From: Cynocephalus volans
Lineage: Eukaryota > Chordata > Mammalia > Dermoptera > Cynocephalidae
Direction of reading: 5' to 3'
Assembly: GCF_027409185.1 (NCBI RefSeq)
Contig: NC_084464.1
Coordinates: 50,319,095 to 50,383,094, forward strand
DNA: 64,000 bases
The position numbers and the translations under genes were made by a program. Position 1 is the first letter of the stretch, and every line of letters begins with the position of its first letter. The notes beneath the pieces are model-generated. The model was given only the letters and a program-made list of their open reading frames with translations. It searched no databases and was not told the origin of the DNA. This document shows positions 34,320-46,300 of this stretch, in pieces.

Positions 34320-37300
34320 GTCAGGGGCGAGCGGGGTGCGGGGGCCGAGGGGGCGTCGGGCTGCGCGGCCGCGGGAGGGACCCCGCTCCGGCCAGAGGAG
34401 CGCGCGGCGTCGTGCCGAGTCCTCCTTGAGGGGGCCAGAGGGCGCCACTGGCCTGTCGGGGACAGATGGGTGTCGCCAACACCCGAATTTGGGGCGGAGG
34501 ACGACAGGGGGCGCGCTTGCACGGGTCAGGGGCCAGCAGGGCCGACCCAGTCGGGTCAGAACGAGGACCGGAGGATTTGGTCTGCTGGGGGGACAGGCGA
34601 GGGGGGGGTCGCCGTGTTGGGGTCGGACGACGGGCGAAGGATGAAAGGGCACACCCGGCACCTTCCTGAGAGAACTGAGGGCAAGAAGGGAAGGGGACGC
34701 GGGCTCCAGTCTAAGGATGAGCAAGACCGAGGGCACGACCGTCGGAGCCTGGGGGACAGGGGCGCAGGACGCGCTTGTCCCGGACGGTGGGTGGGATGGG
34801 GTCGAGGCGAGCTTGCCTGAGTCAGGGGCAACGGGAGAGGGAGCTCGAGGTGCAAAGACCCGGGTTCGGGTTCGAGAGAAGGAGGGACGGACGCGGGCCA
34901 CTGTGCGGCCGAGCGGGCTTTGCTTTACTCCCAGTTCGGACACAAGGGCTGGGCGAGCGCCCCAGCTGCAGATGCTGGGAAGGGCTGATGGGGACGGGGC
35001 CTCCCAGATGGTGGGTGGTCTCTTCCTACTCGAGGCAGCTGGCCCCGGACTGGCAGCCGCTGGATTTGGCGGATGCATTAACGTTTGGAGCCCTAGCCGG
35101 GTCTTCACGTCTTTCGCGGAGAGCCCAGAGCCCGGGCCTGGGCAGCGGCGCCTGCACCCAGAAGCCCCGCCCTGCAGTTCGGGTGCCTCCTCCGCGCCGG
35201 GGGGGGGGGGGGGGGGGGGGGGGGGAAGGGACCCGGCAGGGAGCGGAGGTGGAGCTCTGAACCCTTGGACTGGGCCCGCAGGGTCCGGAGCTAAGCTGGG
35301 CAAGGACGATCTCTGCTGAGGACCTAAAGTGGTGCCACCGCCACCCACCCCCTGCGAACTTCTACACATACAGCCAGCCCGCTTGCCTGGCCCTGGTGCC
35401 CAGGCTGTCTGACGCTTTCCTGGTGAAGGTGATGGACTCCAGCTGCAAGTAGCCTGGGCTATATCAAGATGACTATGATAGTGACGGTGACAGTAGTAAA
35501 TGCTTCTGCGCGGCACTTACCGTGAGCCGAGCACCTTTCCAGAGCTTTACCCATGTTCACTTGTTTCCTTCTCCCCTCCCTCACGGGCAGGTAGTGTTAT
35601 TATCATCCCCATTTTAGGGGTGGAGAAACTGAGGCTCAGAGAGGTTAAACACGAACCCATGGCTACACAGCCATGAGCTGGAGCCGTTAACCACTAGGAG
35701 TCCTGCTTCAGCGGGACTGCGAATGTGGGTGTTTCCCAAGGTTCTCAGCCAGGCTGTCCTCTCTGTAGCTCTCCTCCCGCTCCACCCCCACCTCACTCCC
35801 TTCCTCAACCCTCCTGTGGCTCAGCCATCCCAGGAATCAGAATGTGATGACGCCCAGCCCAGATCTTCCCTCTGGGTACCAGACATGCGCATGCAACTTC
35901 TCAAATTCCTCAAGGCCAAGAACAAGCAGTCCTCCTCCTCCCAGCCCTGCTCCTCCTCCTGTTCTAAATCTCTGTCAATGGCCCACATCCACACACCCTC
36001 AAAATCATCTGAGATGTCTCCCTTGATGCTCTTACCAAGGGTCAGAAGCCTGGACTTCTGAGTCTTTCCTCTCTGTTCCTCCTGTATCACTCCCTGCAGG
36101 ATGCAGGCCGGGCCCTTTCCACCACTCGCCCCTGCAGGAGTCTCTCCCCTTCCAGTCTGCCCACCTCTTCTATACTGCCAGCTGCCACAAAGCACACAGA
36201 CCTGGCCCTGCCTCCCCTCTGCTCAGTGACCTTGGATGAAGCCTGCCCCTCCATCCCTGGCAGCACCAAGCACAGCTTGATCCCCAGTCACCTCTCAGTC
36301 TCCCTATTTGAGGTCCCAGGAAGGGTCTCATCTCCCAGCCTCTGCTCCTGCTTTCTCATCTATCTCAATGTTCTTCCACAGTAGTGATCCTATCTGACCC
36401 TCAAGGAAGGCCCAGCCAAGACGTCACCTCCTCCGTGAAGCCTTGTGCCCCTCCCTCCTCAGAATGAACACCTTTCTTCCCTGTATTCCTACAGATTTAT
36501 ATTCCTAATGATGATGATGATAGCAACTGCTACCATTTACCATGTGCCAGATACTGCTGTAAGGCTTTACACATAATACCTCACTTTACCCTCACAACAA
36601 CGCTAGAAGTCTGTACTATGAGCATTCATGAGTATTCCCATTTTGCAGGTAAGGAAACTGACACAGAGAGAAACTGAGTAACTTGCCCAGGATCGTGCAA
36701 CTACACAGCCTCCTAATGCCTAAGGCGGCATTGACCACGCTATATTAGAATTCAAGTTTACCTCTGTCCCACTGAGGGCTGAGGTCACGTATCTTTCATC
36801 TTCAGGTCCCCTAAAAGCACCATGTGGCACACCTGGCCTAGTGCTTGTTGCAAGAATGGGAGAGAGCAAAGGGTTGTTCTCCCAGCCTGTGAGGTAGCGC
36901 AGACCTGTCGTGACCTGGGTTCTGGGGTAAGGAGAGGGGAAGGAGCTGTCCCCATGGGCCCTGCCCTGGGGAGCCCTGGTTAGAGGGGTAGAGCTTACTT
37001 GCCCTGGCTCGGCTGGGATCAAAGAGTGCTTGTGAAGACGTAAGTGTGTGTGTTGGGGTGCAGGGGCCCAGCCCACCCCACAGAGCTCAGTGGTCACTCC
37101 AGCCTCTCCCCCAGGACATTGTTCAAGCCTCCAAAGACGGGGCCAACCTCCTCAGCAACACCACCAGCATGGGGCGCTGGGAACTCGTGGGCTCCTTCTT
37201 CTTTTCCGTGTCCACCATCACCACCATCGGTAAGGGCCAGTTGGGGCCACGGTGGAGGGGGCCAGGGAAGGTGGCCTTTCCCTGAGGGGCACTGGGGCCA

Positions 37301-40300
37301 GTTGCCTTTTGGAGGGTCACCTAGGGCCTTACTCCTCAAAATGTAGTCCAGCTCTGCAGCATGGACATGACCTGAGGGCAGAATCCTGGGCCTCTCCCAG
37401 TGCTCCCGGGGATTTCTGCCTTACCCAGCCTTTCAGGAGGTAGAGGGTCTCCCAGTGGAGCAGGAAAAATGCCTCTGGACACTGAAAGTGTTCAGGTCTC
37501 CTCAGCTGAGCTCACTCAACACTGAGGCCTAGGGCTGGTGGTTGGAGGAAGTGAGGGGAAAGTTGGGAAGGAAGAAGAGGCAGAAATCCAGAGAAAGAGC
37601 CTTAGACCCCCTGTTCTCAGCCCTGGGAGAGGTGGCCATTCCACCCATCTTCTTGCCTGCAGACAACAGCCCTCCATCCCCAGAGACCTCTCCTCAGCTC
37701 ACTAACATTCCTCATCGCCATTGTCCCCAGGCCCCTTTCCTCCTCACACATGGTGACACTTGGACTGGCCCTGCCCTGCAGGAGATCCAAGACAGAACTT
37801 GTCCCAGGAATATGCTCAGGGGCTGTTGTGAGAAGAGCAGGCTAGATCCCTGTAGCTCTGAAGGAAATAAAGCAAGTCGGGCCAGCCAGTCCCCTCTGCC
37901 CTCAGCATTCACCCCAGCCCCTACGTGACACTGGACTCACCACCAGCTGGCAGGCTGACATCACTGGTGACTCGGCCAGGGCCTCCAAGCTCCTGGCCAG
38001 CCAGGACCCTCTCTCTATGATGCCAGTGTCCCAGCCTTTGTTCCTCACGGAGTGGGGTGATGCAAGAGCGCCCACAGGACTCTCTGTCTAGTTTCAAATC
38101 CGCCAGTGCTTCTTGGAAGCGGATCTCAGGGCTACGTTGGAGCTTGGACAATCCTCGAAACAAGCGTGTTTGGGAGGACCCTGAGCCCCCGGGGGACTGG
38201 CCAGGATGGTGTTTCTTCATCTTTACACTCCCAGGGTCTAGTTTTCTCATTTGTTCATTCATTCATTCAACAAATAAATCAAGTGCTTAGCGTGGGCCAG
38301 ACCCATTTCTAGGGGTGGGGATGCAGGTCCCTGCCCTTGTGGAGCTGACATTCTGGTGTGAGGGACATGCAATCAACACACAGATATTAGACAAGAATCT
38401 GGTGGTGGGAGGTGCTCGTGGAAAAGTAAAGCCAGTTAAGGAGGTTTCCTAGTGATGGGGGCTATTTATTGTAGATGGGGTGGCCATTGAAGGATTCCCT
38501 GACACAGTGACATTGAAGCAGAGGCATGACCAAACTGTGCTATGCAGGTGTCTGAGGAAAGAACCTTCTGCCAGCAAGTGTGAAGGCCCTGAGGTAGGAG
38601 TGGGCCTGGTGTGTTTGGGAACAGGAAGGAGGTCCAGGCGGCTGGAGAGGGTTGGAAATGAGGGCTGAGTTCAGAGAGTGCAGAGAAGCCCAATCAAGAG
38701 GGCTTTGTGGGGAACTCACAGGGTGCCCAGGGCTCCTAGCAAGGTGAAGAGGTGGCAGTCAGGAGACATGCTGGAGTGGGAAGTGGCTCAGATGGGGCTG
38801 TGGCCACCTGGTTCTGAACAGGTGGGTGAGGGCTTCATTGCTAGCCACTGATTTTGCTGACCTGAGGGATGACTGAGAATGATGCAGAGGAGAAAACCCA
38901 CTTAATGTCAGCCTTGGAAAGCTGGTGGGGGTCCTCCCAGAGATGAAATCTAAGTGCCACCAAGCCACGGCTGAGAACTGAGTAAAAAGATCCCCAGGGA
39001 CAGAAGATGGGACTTGGTGGTGACCCACAGCTGGAGGAGGAGGGCTCAGCCAGGAGGTAGCAGAGAAGTGGAGGGGTTACCTCTCCCTAGAAGCCGACAG
39101 AAAGAGCTCTCTCCAGTAGAAGGGGGCACCTATAAAGGCCAAGGGGGGAAGATGGATGGGGCTCAAGAGGAGGCCTCAGGTCCTCAGACCAGCAGCCAGT
39201 TCGGAGGAGTTTGGTCATTCATCCATTCACTCATTCAACAAACATATGCTTAGTACCTTGTATATACTAGATGCTTGAGGGCTCACATTCCCATCTACAG
39301 CACACCACCGTTGCTTTATTTCATCCCTGCACTACACTGTAGGCAGATGTCAATATCCCCATTTTACAGATGAGGAAACAGAGGCTCAGAAAGGTATAGC
39401 CACTTGCCCAGGGTCCCATGGCGTGCAAGGGGCAGAGCAGGGATTCAAATCTAGGAAGTGCATCAGACTCCAAAGCCCATGCTCTGGACTCGTATGTGCT
39501 CTGGCCTCTCACAGGACCCCTCAGTAAGGTGGGGGGTGGATGTAAACCACCAGTTTCAATACAGTACAGGAGAGTGCGGGGTGTGCTGGTCCTGTCTCAG
39601 GGAGCAGGAAAGTTAGGCGATGATATGGGCAGCATTCTTTCATTGATTCACACATTCATTTGTGTATTCCTCATTCATTCATCCAGCATTCGTTCCTGCA
39701 CTCACTCCACACACACACAGTGGTGAGCACCTATTAAAGGTCATGTCCTGTGCCTGTTGCTGAGAATATGAAGATGGTCAAGGCCCAGCCCCTGCTCTTG
39801 AGGGGCTCCCAGTACTTGGGGGAGGCAGACACGGGATCCAATCATTGTCACCCAGTGCAGTTGTCCTCAAAGCCTGGGCAGAGGGCTGGGAGCCCTGGAC
39901 AAGGAGCCACTCCACTGAGAGTCGGGGCCTGGAAGGGTCATTTGTAGGTGGGCAGGGAGGGGAAGTGTGCTCTTGGCAGACGGAGCGTCATGTTTAAAGT
40001 CACAGACGAGGGCTGGCCAGTTAGCTCAGTTGGTTACGGTGTGGTGCTGATAACACCAAGGGCCAGGGTTCGATCCCTGTACTGTCCAGCCTCAAAAAAT
40101 AAAAAAGTAAATAAAAATAAACAAAGGCACAGAGGCATGAGAGGGCCTGGGAGTTCCATGGGACAGGAGTGAGACCAGAGCTGGGAAGGGACACCAGATG
40201 AGGCTCAGAGATAGGCTGAGCGAGAGTTCGGACTTTCCCCAGCGGACGTGAAGACAAATAAAGGTTATAACCTGGGTTATGATGTGATCAGATCTGCATC

Positions 40301-43300
40301 TTAGAAAGATAAGACAGTGGTGGTGACCAAGAAGTGGAGACAGAGGAGGAGGAGGAGAAAAGAATGTCTGGACAGAGAGAACGCTTTTGTGAGCGTCTCT
40401 TCCTCCCCCAACCTCCCCCTGCCCTTATCTTCACGACCAGAGATCCCAGCTTCCACCTCCCCTGGGTCAGCTAATGGTCCATCATTTGCCACTCACTGCT
40501 GGATGGGTTTGGGAGGGAGTCGGGTATGTTTGGGTCCTCCAGGAATTAGACATCAAGACAGAATTAGGTGTGCAAAAAATATATTGAGGGGAGGGGCTTT
40601 TGAAGGATAAAGGAGCAGGAATAGAAGGTGAAAGCCTCAGGCTGCAGCAGGTCTGACACCTGTTAAAGGAGAGAAGGAAGGAAGGAGGCCTGGGTGGGAA
40701 GAGTGCAGACTGCAGTGCAGCTGAGGGAGTCTGGCCAGGTGATGGGGAGCACAGGGAGCCTGCTAGAGGAGCACTGCACTGGCAGGGACGGCCAGCTTTA
40801 GTGCCCCACCATGCCCAGCCATGGCTGGCAGCAGCCTGGTGACACTGTGGCCTAGCTAGACTGCTGCAGCAGATATAGAAGGTGCAGCAGCTGGAGGCCC
40901 TGCCCCTCCCCCACATCCCTCTGTCCACCCAGAGAGGGAGGAAACAAGAGAGGAAAGAAGCCTCTCGCACATGGTGGGTTTGACTCATGCACACCGCTCG
41001 CCTCTAGAGCTTCTGTTCTCTGATGTGTAAACTATGGGGCACAGTCGTGGTTTGAAGGGTGGCTGGGAGGATGAATTGAGGGAGTGAATGTATAGGGCTC
41101 CCTGCACAGTGCCCGGCACAAGCAAGGAAGGCCTTAATAAGTACCAGCTGCCCACATCAGGAGTGGGTTGGAATAAGGCCCTGAGGGTGGGCCAGGGAGT
41201 GGGGCTGTGGTGGAGAGTGGGCAGGGCTGGGCTGGAAAGGTCCCCTGAAGTGTCCCCTTCTCTCTCAGGCTATGGCAATCTGAGACCCCACACGATGGCT
41301 GCCCGCCTCTTCTGCATCTTCTTTGCTCTTGTGGGGATCCCGCTCAACCTCGTGGTGCTCAACCGACTGGGGCATCTCATGCAGCGGGGAATATACTCCT
41401 GTGCCCGCAGGCTGGGGGGCACCTGGCAGGTGAGGGGGCTGCTGGAGTGGGGGGAGGGGTGGGTCCCTTCTAGAATGAGGGACTGTGGGGAGAATCGGGT
41501 AGGAGCAGGGGTTACTGGTGGGGATGTGGCGGGGTTGGGGACACTGCCCAGAACGGGGTCTTTAGTAATAAAGGGACATCTGTGGTGGATACAGGGTAGG
41601 ACCTGTCAGACAGGAAGGGTTGAGGCTCCTGGCTGGAAACCTGGAGACCACAAGCCAGGTGAAGAAGGCCTGGACAGCCCTTTCTCTCTGGGGAAAGGCG
41701 CTCCCCTGCCTCCAGCTCAGCACCCCCAGGCCGTCTGCTCCCCCAGCTCCCAGGCCCTGTGCAAAGGTCACCTGGGGTCTGGGGCGCCATGTGCACCACA
41801 GGACCCGGCCAAGGCGCGGTGGCTGGCGGGCTCCGGCACCCTCCTCTCGGGCCTCCTGCTGTTCCTGCTGCTGCCCCCGCTGCTCTTCTCGCACATGGAG
41901 GGCTGGAGCTACATGGAGGGCTTCTACTTCTCCTTCGTCACCCTCAGCACCGTGGGCTACGGCGACTACGTGATCGGTGAGAGCCCACTGTGGGTGGCCC
42001 AGAGATCCAGCCACCTCCACCTCCCTCCCGCCTCTCCTGTAGCTGGTGTGTGCAGGGCACCTGCTCTGTGCCAGGCCCTCTGGGGGCCGTGGAGGCCCAG
42101 AGTCCAGAGGACATGGTCATAGGCAAGTTCAGCCCACCTTTGTTGTATGACGGGGCCTAGGTTGCTCCTGCCCATCTTGATGAGTGCTGAGAGGTCCTCG
42201 CATGTCCACAAGCTCACTTACTGTTCTTAGAGCTCTCCTGACAAGGGGCGTCCTGACCTGACTCCCTCACCTGTCCTTGCCCCAGGGTCTCTTCTCCCCA
42301 CCTCACCCTGCCCCCACGGAATGCCAGGCTGCACCACTGCTTTGGCCTGGGGGTCACAACCCACCGGGATCAGGCAGGAGAGTCCAGGAGACACAGAAAC
42401 CCCAGCCTCCCCCAAGCCCTGTTGGAAAACAATTGGCAGCTAAACTGAGTGCCAGCAAGAAAGGACCGCATGGTCCAGAGGGCCTACAGTGGGTTTAATC
42501 AGCAGCCACCACCCAATGTGGGCAAGATGGGGCCCCAGGAGCCACTAGCCTTGCTTAACCAATCTGAGGCAGATGCCAGCAGGTGGCAGTGGAGGGACAT
42601 TCTGTGCGGTGGCAGGGGTGGCTGAGGCCCCAGCTCAGCCTCATCATCCCCCTCCTCTCCCTGCCCCTGAAGGTTCCCCATATGAGCAGTGGCCACTGGC
42701 AGTACCAGCGCGCTGGCCTCTAGGGCCTTTGTGTCCTTGCTCTGATCCATGACCCTAAAGAGCTGAGTAGGCCCTGCCCTTCCTCATTCATTCAGTAACA
42801 GAACCCAGCCCTGATATTGAAGTGAGGTTTTACCAAATAACGAACAGCCAACTCATCAGGCAACCTAGGGTGACAGCTGTCACCCTCATTTTACTGAGGA
42901 GGAAGCTGAAGCTTAGAGAGGCCCAGCCATTTGCCCAAGATTGCACAGCTAGTAGGATATGAATTCTGATCTGTCTGACTTCAAACCTCCTGCCTTTCCA
43001 TCCTCCTCACATGCCTGCTCCCTGAGCCTCAGTGACCCTATATGTAAAATGAGGGGTCTGGGCTAGGGGATCGCTAAGACCCCCCTCAGTGCCTTCTGGC
43101 CTCTGCAAGGTTCCCTTCCCTGAGGCTCTCCTTCTCCAGGAAGAGGAGCCTGGTGCTGGGGCCTCATGCTGCACCCATCCCGGGAGGAGGGCTCTGGCTC
43201 TGGAAGGATGTCCTTGGGAAGGTTTCTTCCAACAGGGTCATGTGCCCATCTTCATCCTCAGAATGGAGAGAGGTGTCTGAGGAGAGCTGAGCCCAGTAGC

Positions 43301-46300
43301 TCCAAGGGCCACACCTGCTCTGTTCAGCTCCTAGAATGATTCTTGAATTTTTCTTCTCTATCCCCACGGCCATTCCCCTAGTGGAGGCAGGTCTGTTGCA
43401 TACAGCTGCACAGGTTGGGCACTGCACAACCCCAGAGGGTTCCCATCCACACAGAGCATAACGAGGGTGGCACCCGGGGAGTCATGCAGCTCCTATCTCT
43501 GTCCCCCTTTGGTTCTCATCACCTTTAAAAATTATAATGCTACCGTGTCACCTGCCCAGCTCATCTGAAAACCTTCAGTGTTTTACCATAGTCTTTGGAT
43601 GAAGTCCAAAATCCATAACTGGGCCTTCAAGGGTCTTCTACGTGACCTTGTCCCTGCCTCCCTCTCTACTCTGAGATCTCTCCCTTCCATGCTGCACACT
43701 GGCCACTGTGAAATCCTGTTCTGACCAGCTGCAGCAGCTTCGGCCAGGGCTGTGTGGCCTGCGGGGTCCTGCAGCAGCTTCAGCCAGGGCTGTGTGGCCT
43801 GCGGGGTCCTGCAGCAGCTTCGGCCAGGGCTGTGTGGCCTGCGGGTCCGGTCCTGCAGCAGCTTCAGCCAGGGCTGTGTGGCCTGCGGGGTCCTGCAGCA
43901 GCCTCCCTCAGAAGCTGGCCTGGGGAAGCTGACGTGGGGTAGATGGGAACCTCTCTGAGTATGTCCTGAGGCCTTGCAGTCCCCTGCGGAGGGGCAGAGC
44001 AGGGAAAGGACAGGGCAGTCCTCTCTAGACGTGGGCACCCTGGAAATGGGAGGAAAGGCCCGGGCCAACATCAAGGAAGGGGCAGTGAGGAGCGGGAGGG
44101 CTGCTCAGGGTCCTGCTGTCCCATGAGATGCCCTGTGGGAGCAGCAGAGCGGGAGGAGGCTGGTGTACAGGGCACAGGCCTCCAGAGCCCCTTCTACCAA
44201 AACACCCCAACTGCAGAGACCTCGCCCAAAACTGCGAGGGCCCTTTGAGCTCAGAGGGGCTGCCTGGGCAGACTGCTCCTGCCTGGAGGCAGTGGACAGA
44301 CAGTGCCCCTTCACCCCACATCCAGAGATGCGCAACCTCTGCAGCCATTTCAGTGCCTCGTGGCGAGTGACTGCACTAGAGGAGCCCTCGACCGCTTCGT
44401 CTGCAAGGGATCTTCCTTATACAGATGGGGAAACTGAGGCCTAGAGAAGAGAAGGGAGTTGAAAAAGTCACAGAGCAGGCACGGCAGGTCAAGTCTGGGA
44501 TAGGCTCCCAAGCCTGGGCTCCTCACACCTCCTGTGTTCCAGAATGTTCCACCCCGATTCCACAAATCTCTCAATTGTCCTTGTTCTCCAGGGACACAGT
44601 TAACTCCTTTCTTGTATGGGAATCCTGGGGTCCAGCACCTGGACACAGGTGTCTATTGTCACTGTATCAGCAGCCACAGGGGCATTGTCTTCACAGCAAC
44701 ACCTCCTTTTCCAAAGGCTGTGGCCAGAGCAGCCCCCAGGTCCAAGCCACTGGCTCCTCCCTGACCCCATAGACCCCATAGCCCTCGCTTTCCTCAACTG
44801 CATTTGCGGCTTAGTTGAGCACCTTGCCAGCTGCCAGCTCTCCTGCACTTACGGTTTTGGCTAAAAAAAAATGAAATAAAAGGGGAGAAGAACACCTCGT
44901 CCCCTCTGTCACCAGGAGCGAGCTGAGCTGGTGGGTAACACGGCCAGAGAGCTCATTCACTGCTGATCTCATTTGGGGCTGTCAGCAGAATCACGGCCCC
45001 ATAACCCAATGAGCCTAATCCAATCCCAGCTCCTGCCAGGCAGTCAAGGTCAGCTCCAGGCCACGCTCTCATCCCCAAGCTGGGGTCCAGAGGGGATGCA
45101 CAGACTTGGGGAAACTGGACAGTTTGTCTTAAGGCCAGCAGGGCGGGATGGGGAGTGGACAGAGGTGTGGTAAAGGGAGCTAAGACAGACAAGGACATTG
45201 AGGAAATAGGAGGACAGATCTCCACCCTTTGAATGATTCCAATCTGATGAGGGAGGCAAGATGGATCCCCAGGAAGCAGACGGAGGAAACTAAGTTGTAG
45301 AGCAGGCCCTTGACAAGAGTCATCTAAACCTCAGAGTGCCGCCCATCTGTCCCTCCCCTCAGCCATTGCCTGCCCAGCACCCACTGTGTGGGGATATCCA
45401 CAGGAGAGTAAAGCCATAGCCCAGTACAGGTCCTGGACACCTGCTGTGTGCAGGGCACAGTGTGAGCGCTTTAGCTGCATGAGCCGCGGGACCCTCGGAC
45501 AGCTGTCGGAGGTCCACACTCCTCTTGTCTCCACCTGACAGATGAGGAAGATTCACCCGGCAGGAGCACGGGGGCTGGGCTCTAGGGAGCGATGTCTGAG
45601 TGAGACCTGAAGGGTGACAGGATGCTGGCCAGTTCAAGAGGAATTGGAAAGGAAGAGTATTCAGAGCTGAGGGGACAGCAGAGACAAAAGCCCCAAGGCA
45701 GGAAGGATGATAGGAGGAGCCGTGAGGAAAGAGAGGTTTGGCCAGCAGTGAAGGGGACAGATGTGCTGGAGAAGCGGGTAGGGGACCTCGAGCTGAGGAT
45801 TTGGGACTCTGTCCTAAAAGCCAAGGGGGAGAAACCATAGTCCCCATTTCACAGGTGAGGGATGTTGAGACAGATGGAGGTGACACAGCTACGAAGAACC
45901 GAGGCAGGACACATACTCTGGAGGTTCCGCTGCTTCTTCCTAAGTCCCCTGGCTCCAGCAAGCTGCCTCTTTCAGATATGAGAAAACCGAACACAGAGAC
46001 AGACAAACAACAGAGCAGGCATCAGAGTCTCCCGGAGGCTCTGCTGGGCCTGCCCCTAGAGGTCCTGAGTCAGTAGGTCTGGGGAGAACATCCCAACGTC
46101 CGTGTTTCTAACAAGCTCTCTGGTTATGCTGATGCTGCTGGTCCAGGGACCACACTTTGGGAACCACTGGGGTGGGACATAGACAGAGTCCTTCAGAAAG
46201 ACAAAGAGGAAATTTAGCTTCCAAACCCAAGTGCCAATCCAGGGAGGCTTCCTGGATTCCTAGGGAGGTGACCACAAGGCCAGGAATCTCAGAGCAGTCT

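Larger units (their letters stand above)
33870..35320 (+). promoter_or_regulatory. KCNK17: CpG island over KCNK17 exon 1
   Basis: The stretch is strongly G+C-rich with many CpG dinucleotides, in contrast to flanking sequence. It spans the presumed 5' UTR, exon 1 and the first kilobase of intron 1. It also contains a 27-base G run at 35199-35225. The boundaries are judged by eye. Confidence 0.7.
34320..37114 (+). other. KCNK17: KCNK17 intron 1
   Basis: Begins within the CpG island. It holds a 27-base G run at 35199-35225 and MIR copies near 35.6 and 36.6 kb. It ends with CCCCCAG at 37108-37114. No coding signal was seen. Confidence 0.8.
37230..41268 (+). other. KCNK17: KCNK17 intron 2
   Basis: This 4.0 kb intron holds an L2-type and dispersed-repeat fragment at 38.25-38.85 kb, a MIR at 39.3 kb and a plus-strand tRNA-Ile-derived SINE at 40011-40125. 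The acceptor is CTCTCTCAG at 41260-41268. Confidence 0.8.

Noticed and set aside
33864-34820. 318-codon open frame reading through KCNK17 exon 1, with an upstream in-frame ATG
   Set aside because: It contains the true exon 1 but runs past the donor at 34320 into intron. The upstream 73 codons show no channel homology, and the start at 34083 matches the known TALK-2 N terminus.
33999-35516. 505-codon open frame on the minus strand over KCNK17 exon 1
   Set aside because: It is antisense to a real coding exon within a CpG island, where stop codons are rare. It is proline-rich and low in complexity, with no recognised domain.
40011-40100. Functional tRNA-Ile gene
   Set aside because: It has A and B boxes but carries substitutions and an A tail, and related copies lie at 13.6 and 63.1 kb. 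It is a SINE, not a tRNA gene.
41088-42122. 344-codon open frame treated as one exon
   Set aside because: It is exon 3, intron 3 and exon 4 of KCNK17 read through. The splice sites are good and the flanks are not coding.
43700-43935. CRISPR-like array or coding repeats at the 40-bp units
   Set aside because: The units are directly adjacent without spacers, and 40 bp is not a multiple of three. It is a minisatellite.
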